The translations under genes and the position numbers were made by a program. 64,000 nt of DNA from Hyalella azteca (taxonomy: Eukaryota; Arthropoda; Malacostraca; Amphipoda; Hyalellidae). The first letter of the stretch is position 1. Each line of letters opens with the position of its first letter. Positions 1 through 11,420 of the stretch are shown in pieces. The notes under the pieces are model-generated. The model ran no database searches. It worked only from the letters and a program-made list of their open reading frames with translations, and was not told where the DNA came from. Location of the stretch: contig NW_025941636.1 in assembly GCF_000764305.2 (NCBI RefSeq), forward strand, positions 124,001-188,000, given 5' to 3'.

Positions 1-185
1 GAAAATGTTGCATTTTGGAAATGAAAATGTGGCATTTTGGGACTGAAATGTTGCATTTCGGAACTGAAATGTTGCATTTTGGAAGTGAAAATGTTGCATT
101 TTGGAAGTGAAAATGTTGCATTTTGGGACTGAAATGTTGCATTTTGGGACTGAAATGTTGCATTTTGGATCTAAAATGTTGCTTT
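1..185. repeat. Minisatellite at window edge, about 19-21 bp unit
   Basis: About nine imperfect copies of a unit built around aaatgttgcattttgg, with spacers such as gaa, gaagtgaa and gactg. The array runs off the left edge. It lies in the intron upstream of the first visible phospholipase exon. No coding sense is seen in it. Confidence 0.9.
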
Positions 186-404
186 TTGCTGTAAAAATAT
201 TGTATTTTAGAACTCTAATGTAGGAAAATTCCAAAAACAACGGGTTGTATTTAATTTTAACTTCACTTGATGATCTTATTGGGGGAATAATTGCACAGTT
301 CGAGTTTGGCATATCCATAACAGATAAACGCTCCTCTAATACACGATTAGAATAAGCAGATAATAAAATAATCCTATAAAAGTAATTTGTCTGCATGCGT
401 GTAG

Positions 405-592
405 AGATGCGAGTATGGAGGATGTGGACGCTCGACTCTTGTGTTTGGACGGAGGCGGGATACGCGGGCTGGTGCTGATTGTGCTGCTGCGCGCCCTGCA
501 GCGACATGCCCTCGGCGCGCCCATCAAGCGACTCTTTGACTGGATCGCCGGCACCAGCACGGGGGCAATCCTCGCCCTGGCTCTGTCTCTTG
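405..592 (+). CDS. iPLA2-VIA: iPLA2 exon a: oxyanion loop and nucleophile elbow
   Basis: Acceptor tag at 402-404 (an AG two bases later is the alternative); donor GT at 593-594. It encodes [12 protein letters not shown] and [26 protein letters not shown] is the oxyanion hole and the Ser of GTSTG (556-558) is the nucleophile. It ends after the first base of a codon, completed by AC of the next exon to give Asp. Confidence 0.92.
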
Positions 593-3500
593 GTACGTCA
601 GCCGAGAGTAAACATAAGCAGCAAGTAAGCATAAGCAGTCATAAGCAGTAAGCATAAGCAGTCATGCTTAGCTCAAGAACCACTATTTTCTTGGTTCAAA
701 TTATCTTAACATTTCAAAGGCTTAGGCCATGTTTGGTTTTTAGTATTTGAGTTTTTAACTTTTAATTTTTGGTGGGTGATGTCAATACGAAGATAAAGAG
801 CGTCTAAACTTATAGGGATGGATGATTTCGCTTGAAGGAATGTACTAATTATTCCTGCATTATCAATTTACTCATTAATTTTTGTAATTGCAAATTTGTT
901 GTGATAATTTTATTAAAATGATAGTTTTTGAATTTGAATTTATCTGGTTGCATTCACGGAAACTTCCTTTTTCGTATTAGGCGCCAAGCAGCCGGGTGTT
1001 GTAGGAAAAGTGCTGGGAGTATTTAAAATGAAAGACAAGGTCATGAAGTTTTGTGTCCTGCTCTCTCATTTGCCACTATGCATTGGGCAAGTGAGCAGCG
1101 TATGTTTGCTGTCGAGGCGTAATTTTCAAATGGTCGTTCTATTATCGCTAATCTACGAGCATCCCGTATCCGCCCTTCAAGTCGGATTCCTGATCGGAAA
1201 TCGATTGTTACGTACGGTGGGGTAACACATATAGGGCAAGTGGAAGTGTAAATGCAAGAGGGTCTGGAGGTTGGCGGACTGCCACATCACCCGAAAACGG
1301 ATGATGGTGCCACGTCCCACACAGCTTAAGGTTCAATGGATGTTCTGAGACAACATTTTGCAGAGCGCCTCATCTCCTTGAGAGGTGACTTTTTTTGGCC
1401 GGCCCGATCCCCTTATTGATTTCGATCCCCTTATTTGGCTGATTTTTTATAGGGCTATCGTAAATCAATGTTAATTATGACTGTCCAAGGAATCTACCTC
1501 ATGTGAAGAACAACATACCTACGCCAAGCCATCGCCAACATGCTCGTCTATATGCTTCATGGGGTTGAACGGAACTTCATTAATCGAACTAACTAAAATG
1601 CATGGCTTGACAATGAGGGTCGTCTTTTGTCCGATGTCATCTTTGAAACTAAGTGATGCCAACCAAATTCATGTAGGTAATGTATTTTTCAATAAAATTT
1701 GTATTCTAATGATATCATCGCTAGTTATTTTTTACTGAGCTTTCAAATCAGGAAGTTTTCGTGAATCACCAGGGATGTAATACGCCTGGACAATACGTTC
1801 ACCGCATTAAATGCTAATAATGCCCCCATGTAACCTGAAGCTCTTTGTTTAATTAATACCTGCTGGCTTCAGACAAGTCTCCCGACTACGCACTGGGCTT
1901 GTACTTCAGACTCAAGGATCAGGTGTTCCAGGGAACTCGTCCCTATCCTGAAGGACCTCTTGAGGACGTCCTCAAGCGGGAGCTGGGGGAGACGACGGTC
2001 ATGTCGGATATAACCGGCGTCAAGTGAGTCATGCATTAAATAATGCGATAACGTGACGGATAAAACCGGTGTCAAGTGAGTAATGCATTAAATAATGCGA
2101 TAACGTGACGGATATAACCGGCGTCAAGTGAGTAATGCATTAAATAATGCGATAACGTGACGGATATAACCGGCGTCAGGTGAGTCATGCATTAAATAAT
2201 GCGATAACGTGACGGATAAACCGGCGTCAAGTGAGTCATGCATTAAATAATGCGATAACGTGACGGATATACCCTCGTGAATCCAGCGTCCTTAAAAAAT
2301 CGTTATACTTTATAATTGTTGGCGATTCAGGTCAAAACTTTGATGGAAATTTATAAGCCAAAATTAATAACTAACCGTTATTGACTTTTACGAAAGTAAG
2401 ATGTATGTAAATATTGATCTGAATTGTGCCTTTGTTGCCTTTAATTGGATAGTAAATGTATGAATAAAAATGTAAAATAAAAAATATCAGACTTTAAAAA
2501 TAGGCGAGGTGCTTGTAAATATTGGTCCTAATGATACGTCTGTCGCCCTTAATTGAGAGGTAACATAAGTAACTTTATTTTGAAGAGTTGTGGTGACGGG
2601 CGTGCTAGCAGACCGCTACCCTGCAGACCTTCACCTCTTCCGTAACTACGACAGCGGGGAACAGCTGCTCAGGACGCACAGGCCGCTAATGTCTCCTGAC
2701 AACGGTAAAAATAGTCCAGCTTTGCCCTGCCGATACTCTTTCACGAATGCGTATCTCATGTATTCTTAAAATGCGAGAATTTGTTTAAGTAGGAAGAAAG
2801 TTTACTTTTTCTGAATTGAAATTTGGACGTGCAACGGCGGAATAATTACATCTTTCCAATGGAATTTATCGATGATCTGGTGTTACTCAAATGTCTTCGC
2901 CACATGTAGGTTTAATTATATGCATTTTTTAAAACAAATTTTCAGTGGTCGCTACGTCGCCCTCTGGTGTTGGGCCAAGATCTTTCGTCGCGACGCAGCC
3001 CCCTTCTCAGCAGCTCGTGTGGGAGGCTGCGCGAGCCTCGGGGGCCGCCCCCTCATATTTCAGGTCGGCCGATCAGGACAATTTTTATGGTTATTTCTTT
3101 GCATGTTCGTAAGTTGACTCGATATCTTACCCATCGAAGTGAATGAGATTGAAACGATACTGGATTTGCACTTTTGCTCTCTAGACTGTTTCATGTATAT
3201 GAAATATACGTTACTCTGCAGAGCGTACGGTCGTTTCATCGACGGTGGTTTGATTGCCAACAATCCTTCACTCGACCTCCTCACTGAGATCAGCGAAAGG
3301 AACGCCGTCGTGCGAGCTCTGGGCCGACCTCAGGAAATTACCAGACCTTCAGTTCTGGTCTCTCTCGGCACTGGCAGACCTCCGCTAGAAGCTGTGAGTC
3401 TCTTCTTCCCTCATCTTCAATATGGCTCCGTGTTATGGCCCAAGACCGAGCAAACATATTTTTACACAAAATATCGTCATCTGAAGATTACGAAATACTG

Positions 3501-5155
3501 TCTGCGGCAGCCCAGGTTTAACAGAGGCAGGTTATACCTGAAACGTTTGAGGCCACTCCCACGTAGCGAATCCTTATGCTGCTTCGTCGGACATGGCGGC
3601 GGTGTGCGCTGCTTTATTGGACAGCGATTCACAGTTAGGAGGTTTTATGCCACGACTGCTACCCAATCATCGAGGCTAATGTTTGCCACATATGGCGTTA
3701 GCTGTGGCTGAACATTAGAGAAAATATACTGCGGCCGTTTTCGGATTGTATAAATGCTTGGAACGTGAAAGTGCCGCTCTGTGTAGATTGAGGATTGGCC
3801 ATACACGCCTCACCCACAGACAGCTACCGGATTGAGCGCCGCTCCATGGCATCCTGAAACGACTGCCAGGTCCCTTTCACAGTACTGCAATGGCATAGCT
3901 ACAGTAACGTCTGACTGCTATCCCCACACACCTACCGAATAGGATGCCGAAGGAGGATTTTAGAAGCATCATTTATCGTTACCTTAGACGGTATTTGAGT
4001 GAATGATCTCTGCCACCGGAGATCTATCGCGACTCTGTGAAGGTATAAGCCAGAAAAACTACACACGAATAATTCATTGCCCAGACAAACTTCCGTGACA
4101 ATGAGCGGCAAATTAAACTGAGGTGACCAAAGCTTGAGCAAACCACCGCTATGGAAACCGAGAACCTGACTCAGAGCACCTATAGCCGGAAAAAAGCCTA
4201 GTACTGCCGAAGAAATTTGATAATGTGACCCGACAGAAGATCGCACCTTCGATTCAAAATAATATGTTTATTACTACTATTACTAACTAATATTTTTTTA
4301 TTTAATTCATTTTTTTATTTTTGAACACCTAACTCGGTGATTAGTTAATTAAACAGTTTTACAAGTAGCATTTTTGAATATAATGGTAGGTCGTAGCAGC
4401 CAGGTGAAAACAAATTGTGTGTCATGGGATGGATTTTTCTTTTTTCTTAAGGTGAACGCGATCGACTGCTTCCGGCCGGAGAGTCTGTACGGAACGCTGC
4501 AGATGGCATTTGGTCTTTCCAACATGGCCAAGCTACTGATAGATCAAGTGAGATGTTACGCAGATTTACTTTTTCCTCTATTATGACCATTTACTGAACA
4601 ATAATTTCTGAATTTATTCTGTAACGGCAATGGAAATGTAAATCGGGTATTTCCTAAGAAATGTTATTTTCGCTCAGATTTCGGCATTCATCCATCCGGA
4701 TCTCTTGTACTTGATCTCAGGTGTCCGTGTCATTACTGTATAATTTCTAATTTTGATCTATTCCATGTCTAATAATTTTATTTTATCATTTTTCAATGGC
4801 TACGGTAGTGATTTGTTTTGTAAAAAGTACATACTCTTTTCCTTACTTAAAAATGGCATGTAATTATTTCAATCAGTCAACTTGAGTCAATATTAATCCA
4901 TCAACTCAAAGAAACTTTAATCTCCAGGCAACGATGGCAGACAACCACACCGTTGACAGATGCCGCGCCTGGTGCCAGACCAGCAACGTGCGCTATGTGC
5001 GTCTCTCACCGCTGCTGTCGGCTGACGTGCAGCTCGACGAGACCAGAGACGAGGTCCTTCTCAACATGCTTTGGGAGGCCGAGGCTTTCTGTGTCTCTAA
5101 GAAGGATAAGCTTCACAAGCTAGCCAAACTACTCACTAAATCCAGTGACATATAG
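405..5155 (+). CDS. iPLA2-VIA: Group VI calcium-independent phospholipase A2 (patatin-like), 3' part of gene, seven exons
   Basis: Seven exons join in phase to about 356 residues ending at the TAG at 5153-5155. This is the patatin catalytic domain of a PLA2G6/iPLA2-VIA enzyme, which releases a fatty acid from the sn-2 position of phospholipids using a Ser-Asp dyad and has roles in membrane remodelling and mitochondrial lipid repair. Visible in order: oxyanion loop DGGGIRG (448-468), nucleophile motif GTSTG with Ser codon 556-558, TGVLADR and LHLFRNYD, the [16 protein letters not shown] helix, catalytic Asp in FIDGGL (GAC 3241-3243), SLGTGR, and a C-terminal WEAEAF block. The order and spacing match the animal iPLA2-VIA family closely. 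The ankyrin-repeat N-terminal half typical of the family is off the left edge. The gene is convergent with Dlg5. Exons: 405-592, 1873-2023, 2586-2704, 2946-3063, 3222-3393, 4452-4547, 4928-5155. Confidence 0.93.
980..1670 (+). mobile_element. Internally deleted, decayed DDE transposon (DUF4817-type HTH plus DDE tail)
   Basis: In the intron between exons a and b. Frame 1081-1215 reads EQRMFAVEA, a stop, then FSNGRSIIA and PDRKSIVT. This resembles the N-terminal helix-turn-helix (DUF4817 type) of arthropod DDE transposases, and is followed by [11 protein letters not shown] and TSPEN. It then jumps straight to DGATSHTA and [24 protein letters not shown] (about 1300-1410), which resembles the second-Asp block and RSPDL region of the same families. 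Decayed GYRKSML and [11 protein letters not shown] follow (about 1450-1650). The middle of the transposase is missing and there are stops and frameshifts, so it is a dead copy. Element ends and terminal repeats were not resolved. Confidence 0.6.
1873..2023 (+). CDS. iPLA2-VIA: iPLA2 exon b
   Basis: Acceptor cag at 1870-1872; donor GT at 2024-2025 (caa|gtgagt). It encodes [19 protein letters not shown] and the [18 protein letters not shown] segment, matching the family's YFRMKDEVF and LEEFLKREFGE blocks. The last 19 bases and the donor are the first copy of a 52-bp tandem array. Reading past the donor gives GTC AAG TGA, an immediate stop. Confidence 0.92.
2005..2280 (+). repeat. 52-bp minisatellite that copies the exon b end and its splice donor
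   Basis: Five copies of a 52-bp unit (the last is 51 bp), each containing the exon tail ggcgtcaa followed by gtgagt and atgcattaaataatgcgataac. GT donor copies fall at 2024, 2076, 2128, 2180 and 2231. A sixth partial copy ends near 2280. The copy at 2180 has changed caa|gtgagt to cag|gtgagt, a better donor consensus than the genuine one. Confidence 0.95.
2586..2704 (+). CDS. iPLA2-VIA: iPLA2 exon c
   Basis: Acceptor ag 2584-2585; donor GT 2705-2706 (cg|gtaaaa). It encodes [20 protein letters not shown] and [15 protein letters not shown], equivalent to the family's MLTGTLSDR and LHLFRNYD strands. The phase agrees on both sides. Confidence 0.92.
2946..3063 (+). CDS. iPLA2-VIA: iPLA2 exon d
   Basis: Acceptor ttcag 2941-2945; donor GT 3064-3065. 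It encodes a polar linker ([17 protein letters not shown]) and then [18 protein letters not shown], the conserved helix before the catalytic Asp. The first codon is split, with G from exon c giving Val. The last two bases join A of exon e to give Arg. Confidence 0.92.
3222..3393 (+). CDS. iPLA2-VIA: iPLA2 exon e: catalytic Asp
   Basis: Acceptor ctgcag ending 3221; donor GT 3394-3395. It encodes [20 protein letters not shown] (the Asp of DGG at 3241-3243 completes the catalytic dyad), a helical segment, and then [11 protein letters not shown]. It ends on a whole codon. Confidence 0.93.
3480..4000 (+). mobile_element. Decayed LINE 3' ORF fragment (RNase-H tail)
   Basis: In the intron between exons e and f. 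The frame at about 3750-3830 reads [20 protein letters not shown] then RLTHRQLPD, followed by a stop. The RIGHTRLTH block is characteristic of the C-terminal RNase-H region of Jockey/I-type non-LTR retrotransposons in arthropods. Flanking sequence on both sides looks related but is full of stops. The element boundaries are estimates. Confidence 0.5.
4452..4547 (+). CDS. iPLA2-VIA: iPLA2 exon f
   Basis: Acceptor ttcttaag ending 4451; donor GT 4548-4549 (caa|gtgaga). Thirty-two whole codons encode [20 protein letters not shown] and [12 protein letters not shown], matching the family's FRPSNPWEL-type segment followed by a short helix. Confidence 0.9.
4928..5155 (+). CDS. iPLA2-VIA: iPLA2 terminal exon
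   Basis: Acceptor tctccag ending 4927; stop TAG 5153-5155. It encodes [39 protein letters not shown], and a short Lys-rich tail ending KSSDI. It aligns along its length with the C-terminus of animal iPLA2-VIA. Confidence 0.93.
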   Translation, partial: ATMADNHTVDRCRAWCQTSNVRYVRLSPLLSADVQLDETRDEVLLNMLWEAEAFCVSKKDKLHKLAKLLTKSSDI

Positions 5156-5880
5156 TGTTTTGTTCGTACGGAATGTCCATTGAATTAATTTTTTGTCTCG
5201 ATTGTGTTCACGTTGATGACAGTAGTTTAAATGTTATTTGTATTGCGATGGATACATGATGTTGTTGGGAGTCAAACCGCTACAGATTGCAGTAGTCTGG
5301 AGGTGAGAAGGTTAGCTACGTTTCACGATCACGTTCCTTAACGAGTCGATGTAGAAACACGTGCTTTCACTATTTTCTGGAAACTAAGCGCCAGCTATTT
5401 TATTCTGGAACCAATCTTAGTATTCTATGCGTAAAAGAGTGCAGATAAATTTTCAAATGAATTGTATGTTTAAACTTCTTTGAACTGCGTGCATTTTAAA
5501 GAAAATAGCTTGTTAGAATTAGTGTGTAGGTAATGATACGCCTACTGGCTGCTGTTTGTGAGGAGTTACAGGAGGTGTTGGATTGAATGTGGGTATTATT
5601 TTGATAGAAATTCCATCTATAATTTATTACTTGCAGTCAAAAATGTTTTTTATTGCATTTTATAGACTATATTTTCCATTTTTGCAGTCAAATATATATT
5701 AAATTGTTTATTAGTTATTAGAGAAGTCTTAAATATTAACTTATTGAAGACGGTTTTATAGTGCTTTTATTTCTAACTTTGATTTGCGTAATAGATATTC
5801 TAATAGTCTATATGAAAGTGTTAATAAGAGAAAGTAAGCGTGCAAGTATAATGAAGATGGGCATTAGTTCGATTTAGCTG

Positions 5881-5886
5881 AATAAA
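5881..5886 (+). terminator. Candidate poly(A) signal for iPLA2
   Basis: AATAAA, the nearest canonical hexamer I found after the stop at 5155. It implies a 3' UTR of roughly 750 nt. This is a motif match only. Confidence 0.35.
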
Positions 5887-8800
5887 TTGAACGTGTTCAC
5901 GTGAAGCTTAGCAACAAACACCCCAGAGATCAAGCACTAGAAATATTGATCTGTTTTACTCGGATATGTTTTGTTGTCCATCTTTCCTCGTTGAAAATTT
6001 CCGAGTTTCTACTGAATCTGTGATTTTTTGTCATGGGGAAAAAACTTTTTCATTACTAAACTCGTGTAGTAAAGAATGTATTCTTACCAGAAATTTTATT
6101 GAGGTTATGCTTTTCAAAAACTGCGATGTTTCAGGCCTTTGACGCTTATCGCTGTGGCTGCAGTCATTACAATTATGATTAAACTAAATTAGATTGACTG
6201 TATAGTTCTCTTGAAAAGATTGCGAATGAAATTCAAATAGTTCAGCAATTCCTATAATCTTAGAATGAATTTAGCTTATGTTCACCCGTAATTATGTTTC
6301 ACACCAACACATCGCTTATAAACTCTGTCGATGCTTCATATTTCCCACGGTGAGAGAATCAGTGTTTATACGAGGGGGGTTTGTATAAAAGTGAAGCTTT
6401 TCTAGGAGTTCATACAGCCACTGATACGAATATACATTACTTTCATGATAACTTATCACACGTAATGTATGTCGTGCTCGCAAGACGTCGCTGATTATTG
6501 CTTTCTAGTTCATATAATGATAGCATCAACAAGACATGCTAAGAACCCCCAACCGTTGCAGTTACGCGAATCCAGATGAAATAGTCGAATACCTACACAA
6601 GACATTGCTCGTCCAAATAATGGAGCCAACAACACGCGTCCACAAATGCAGTTTCAGAATTCCTATTTCCCAAGGTGCAAATTTGTTAAAATGAACAATA
6701 CATAAATATAAAATATGTTTTTATTTGAATAGGTACATACGCTGCATAAGAAAATTTACACATAAAATATAACATTTTTTACAATTTACATGGGATAGAC
6801 GAGGGAGACCGAACAAGTTAGAGATATGAGCTCTGAGTGTCAGTTAACTTCCGTTGTCTTGCCTGCGTTGCTTGAACAAGCGTTTCAAATGCCTTAACAT
6901 GCTATATGAAGCCCTTCGATATGATGACATTGCTAGCGAAGAGACTCAACATTTCTGCCAAAACAATTATTCGAGGCAAAAGCTTAAAGCCAAGATCTCC
7001 AAATTATTGCCAGCGTCATAGTAAAATAAACTTTTGAGTGGCATTATGAAATGGTCTCGTGTAGCACCAAAGTGGTAAGATTAGAGTATTGATCACCACC
7101 GGTGCACGTAGAATCATCCCATGTGGAGAGGGCGAGGGCACAGGTTTCTAGTTCATTTTTATCAAAAATGACTGCTAAAAGGCGACCTAAGGAGCAGAAC
7201 GTGAACGCCTGCAAAGGTTGCTACTAGGTGACAAGCTGCCGGTTACAACCATGAAAGAATTACACAACAGGTTCTACTCTATCCAATTGAACGATTCATG
7301 AAACATTTCCAACAACAGCAAATAGCACGTGCCTCTAATGAGAAAGAGAACAATTCTTTAGGTATGGATGCATTCAATTCAATAATCTACGCTGGATCAA
7401 TTAGATGGTTTTTTTGCTAGAGTAAAATTGTAATTTAGCGTCTGAACCGCCGACGTTTAGGTATCTTTTTGATCTACAATGGAAGGATGCGGATACAAAC
7501 TCGAGACTTCAGCCAATACTATTATAGACCAACATAGAGAGAGCTGCTCACAAACATATTTGGTGGTCGGAACGACTACATGAAACTACACTAATCACCA
7601 ATGACGAAAAAACCGGGTTTTGGATCGATGAATATTTCTATGCAGAAGACAAGGCTATAATTTCTGAAATAGTTTTTGTTTAAACCTCAAAGTAGTCGAA
7701 AGACAACACAACCATAAGGTTCATCCGAGAACTAATTCGTGCTAATTTGAGACATTCAAGCGAAAGAGGCAATATATTTTTTCCAAAAGCAGAGAAGTCC
7801 CATTTTCGGCAGTCATAGTGAACAAAGAGACGAGAAAAGTTGCAAGGTTTAGAATATTCAATTAACTCTTTCTCCATTCATCGCAGGAAATAAAATCAGA
7901 TTTACAGTTTTGATTGTCACGAACAATTAAAGATATTATTTTTTTAGGATAGCTAGAAATATAATCTGTGACAAGAGCCTTCAAAGCACGGCTACACAGT
8001 AAGCTTTGAAGAACAAATTTTAGCGAGAAATTAAAGACTTCTGCTCATCGTGAAGCCAGTCAAGGATTCGATAATCGATATGAATGACGTTAAAATTAGC
8101 TAGCTTACATTTTCGCTTAAGGTAAGACTGGTCGAAGACGACGAGCAGATCATGATTTAGAAAAATACGATTGGACTTCCTCAAGCATCAAGGGCTGGTA
8201 CGAAAATACTACAGGATTTGATAGATCAACGTGAACTCCACAGCAACAACCATAAATAGATATTATAGCTCACAATAACAGGATATTATTATTATGCCTA
8301 TTGTCGTTGGTTCTTATACCCTACAGGAGCGAACAGTCGTAAGGGCACAGGCTAACACTCGGCGAGAAACATCGCCTCAGGACCACAGGGACTCTTAGTT
8401 ATTAAACGAGCCTTAAAACTAACACAACTTTCTCGAGGCCATGTATCAAAAATTCAAATATTATACCTGTAGTTAATCTTCCCTTCCAACTCCCACAAAT
8501 GATATGAGAAGTTTCTACTTTGATTGAATTTCATGGATACAATTTTTCCGCTCAACTATATGACGATTTTAAATAATTATGCGGTCATATTCTCCAGTTC
8601 ATAATATGAATAGCCCATTAATCATATTTCTCTTGTTAGCCATTCAGCTGCCTTGTATAAGCGTCAGAGTACTTATGTTCATGATTCTAGGCACTACTTA
8701 CTATTGATCGCATAGATGCAATCACCTGTAATATCAATAAAGTAGTTGTTCACAATACTTTACTTGTTATGAAATCGTCAGTTTTTATGAGGTTACGTCT

Positions 8801-10838
8801 TGCAAACAACTGAAACTTTTATCACGACTCAAACTCTCGCGATACGCCGACCAGTCAATTAGTCGCGATGAAAACATCAATACGACAACCAATTTGAAAA
8901 CCAATCAATTTCCATCAACGCACTCTATACCGCCTTTTAAATTATCAACAATCCCAGCTAAATTAAGAGTCATCAGAACTAACTCTCATCTGATATTGAT
9001 TTTTCTCAAACATGATACAAGTTTATTGAACCCGGAGTCTACATTGGTTTATAAAGTTTCTATCGTTCCGACAATGACAAGTAAGCTGCCAATCAGTAAA
9101 GATGGAATGCACTCTCTTCACTTTCTGACCAGTCCCAAAAATGGCATCAAAGGCCCAAGAAGAGATAATAGACAATACACGAGGCATCAAAATATTGCAC
9201 GCAAGAAATCCTCGAATTTCTCCACAAGACATTTTCGATTTCTTCGAACTGTCAATGAAAGCAGCATTTCCTAACAAAACGGACGACGGAAATTCGGTTC
9301 AGATAAAATAAGTTCTAAAATAGAAGTTTTTACGGTTGGTGGGCTCGATTGCCTTCTCAAGCACTCAAGTCAACCACACAATGTGCACCAGAAACTAGCA
9401 AGCGTAAGGGAAAGGCGTCTTCGGAGAGGGCGACCTCTTTGCCCACTCACCGTTGCCATCAGATATTGGCTCTGCTAACAGTAAGGTCGCTGACGCCAAA
9501 ATTACTACCACGTGCAGTGGGAATGGGCAGAGATCTACCGAAATACGTGCGCATTTTCCCTAGTAGTACCATTAATCCTTCATAATGATCAGCAGAAAGG
9601 GAAAAAATTTGCTGATTGATCTGAAAGACGCTGTACAGAATAATTTAATTTAGCGCGTTTTTTTCAACCTCATCGCAATTAGCGGGACTTAATTGCTGAT
9701 AATTTGCTACTTCACGGTCTAAGTAGAAGAATAGGAGCTCTGAAGCTGCAATGTAAGACTACTATTAAGTTAGAGTTTCTACTACCTAGTGAGCTACACA
9801 GTTCAACTACTCACAGCAGGTATACACCATAGGGTTAGCTTTGCGCAGTTCAAAGAAAATCAAACAAACAGAAATGCTCGCGACCTAAGGAGGTACAAAG
9901 GACTGGCTTCTTTAGTCGAGGAAGTTGCATTTAAACAATAAGATCTTCGATGGGAAATTGAATGAAATACTACATGAAAAAATACACCAGTCTCGAATAA
10001 CTGAGAATTCAATAGAGATCAATAGAATATATTGCACAAAATACGCATTGCCGGGACAGATGTCATTCGATAATGAAGAGAACAATGGCATCTGCGTTAG
10101 AGAAGTAATGAGCCATTCGTAGTTTGTTCAACGAAAGTAAAGATATGTCTTGAAATCAGTTACCTAGTAATAGGCGTCATCAGAGGACAATTAATTTGAA
10201 AATAATTACAAAGAACAAATATGAATCTAAGAAACACTTAAAATAGATTGTAAGTAACGTACATCAGAAACTGCGAAAAAGGACACTGAGAAGCAAGGTA
10301 GCAAATTATGTTCCTATTGCACTTTCGAGGTATCAATAAAAAAACTAAAATTCGTCATTAACTAAAACTTTGTTTCAACCTAAAAATATCATAAAAGACA
10401 TTACATCGTAAGGAAAAAAATTCTTTTTGAAGAGCTTTACAGCGGCATTCGTAAGAAATGCTTATCAATATCAGGAATGAATAAGCCGAGATGTCTAATT
10501 GTACTGCATACATACAACACAATAATTAAGATGATAGATACTCTTGATAACATGATTATAGTATTGAATTAATTATTGCATTAAACAATGGCCAACCAAA
10601 GTGAATCAAAGAGTATAAAGTCAGAAGCAACTTGAAAACTATAAGGCGGTCAATCATCGATATTATTCAATGAGTTCTTTCAAGAAGTTTTCTAGCACAT
10701 CAGAAATATACAGCTCGGCTTCAACACTCGTGAGCGAGTCAACCGCATTTGGGCAAATAGAAGATACATACTAAAAAAGATCATCCATTAATCCTGACCC
10801 AAGCAAGAGTGCATATACCGGTATTTGCATATTTCTCA

Positions 10839-10844
10839 TTTATT
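10839..10844 (-). terminator. Candidate poly(A) signal for Dlg5
   Basis: AATAAA on the - strand, about 214 nt after the Dlg5 stop codon at 11058-11060. A plausible 3' end, motif only. Confidence 0.4.
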
Positions 10845-11057
10845 TTCTATCAATTGTATAATAGCTTCTGAAAGATTAGTATACATGTCATAGACGTCTT
10901 ACGTATGGTATGTAAGTTTGAATGTCGGTATAGTTTGTTCATAAGTGTGAGAGGCGCTTCCTTCCTCAGTAAGATTGTAGAGAAATTTCATAAGCTTCGA
11001 ACAACAGTGCACGTTGCAACCACCTGACACGGGCGAGGTCCACGCAATACAATCCAC

Positions 11058-11420
11058 TCACGCGGGCACCCACAGAGTCTTTGACTGTTCAGATTCAACA
11101 CAGGTTTTGACTTGATTGCACATAAACGACATTTTCACCACTGCCGGGACAACGGCCGATACAAGGCTCTTGTACTCGAGTTCGAGCTTATTACACAATT
11201 CAAACATCTCTTTTGCTTCTTTCTGTGATATTTTCTGCGGTAAATTTTTGTCAAGAGCGTGTTTTGAGGGAAGTTTGTCTATTGAATGTTGCAGGGAATC
11301 GCAAACTTCGCGCACCTGCTTGTGCGAACGGAACTTGAGGATGAGAACAATGGGATAGATGCGGTGGCGTTGGAGGCGCTCCACTGCGCCGATTGTCACG
11401 TCCAGGAGACCGTGGCAGCC
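11058..11420 (-). CDS. Dlg5: Dlg5 terminal exon: second half of GUK-like domain
   Basis: Acceptor acttcag (CAG at 11423-11421); the stop codon is 11060-11058. It encodes GCHGLLDVTIGAVERLQRHR then IYPIVLILKF, a helical segment, and the C-terminus SEQSKTLWVPA. Vertebrate DLG5 has the same LLDIAPHAIERL, IYPIVIFI and NKVLWIPA blocks. Confidence 0.94.
   Translation of the reverse strand, partial: GCHGLLDVTIGAVERLQRHRIYPIVLILKFRSHKQVREVCDSLQHSIDKLPSKHALDKNLPQKISQKEAKEMFELCNKLELEYKSLVSAVVPAVVKMSFMCNQVKTCVESEQSKTLWVPA

Larger units (their letters stand above)
5156..11057. other. Intergenic region between convergent genes, no recognised gene
   Basis: About 5.9 kb of AT-rich sequence between the two stop codons, including both presumed 3' UTRs. 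A frame such as 8894-9274 (+) is open for 126 codons but has no motif or codon structure I recognise. Between about 6780 and 8400 one + frame has several stretches free of stops, which could be a decayed element, but nothing is identifiable. Confidence 0.7.

Noticed and set aside
8894..9274. 126-codon open frame between the two genes
   Set aside because: No recognisable motif, no neighbouring splice structure, and overlapping open frames on the other strand. Probably chance.
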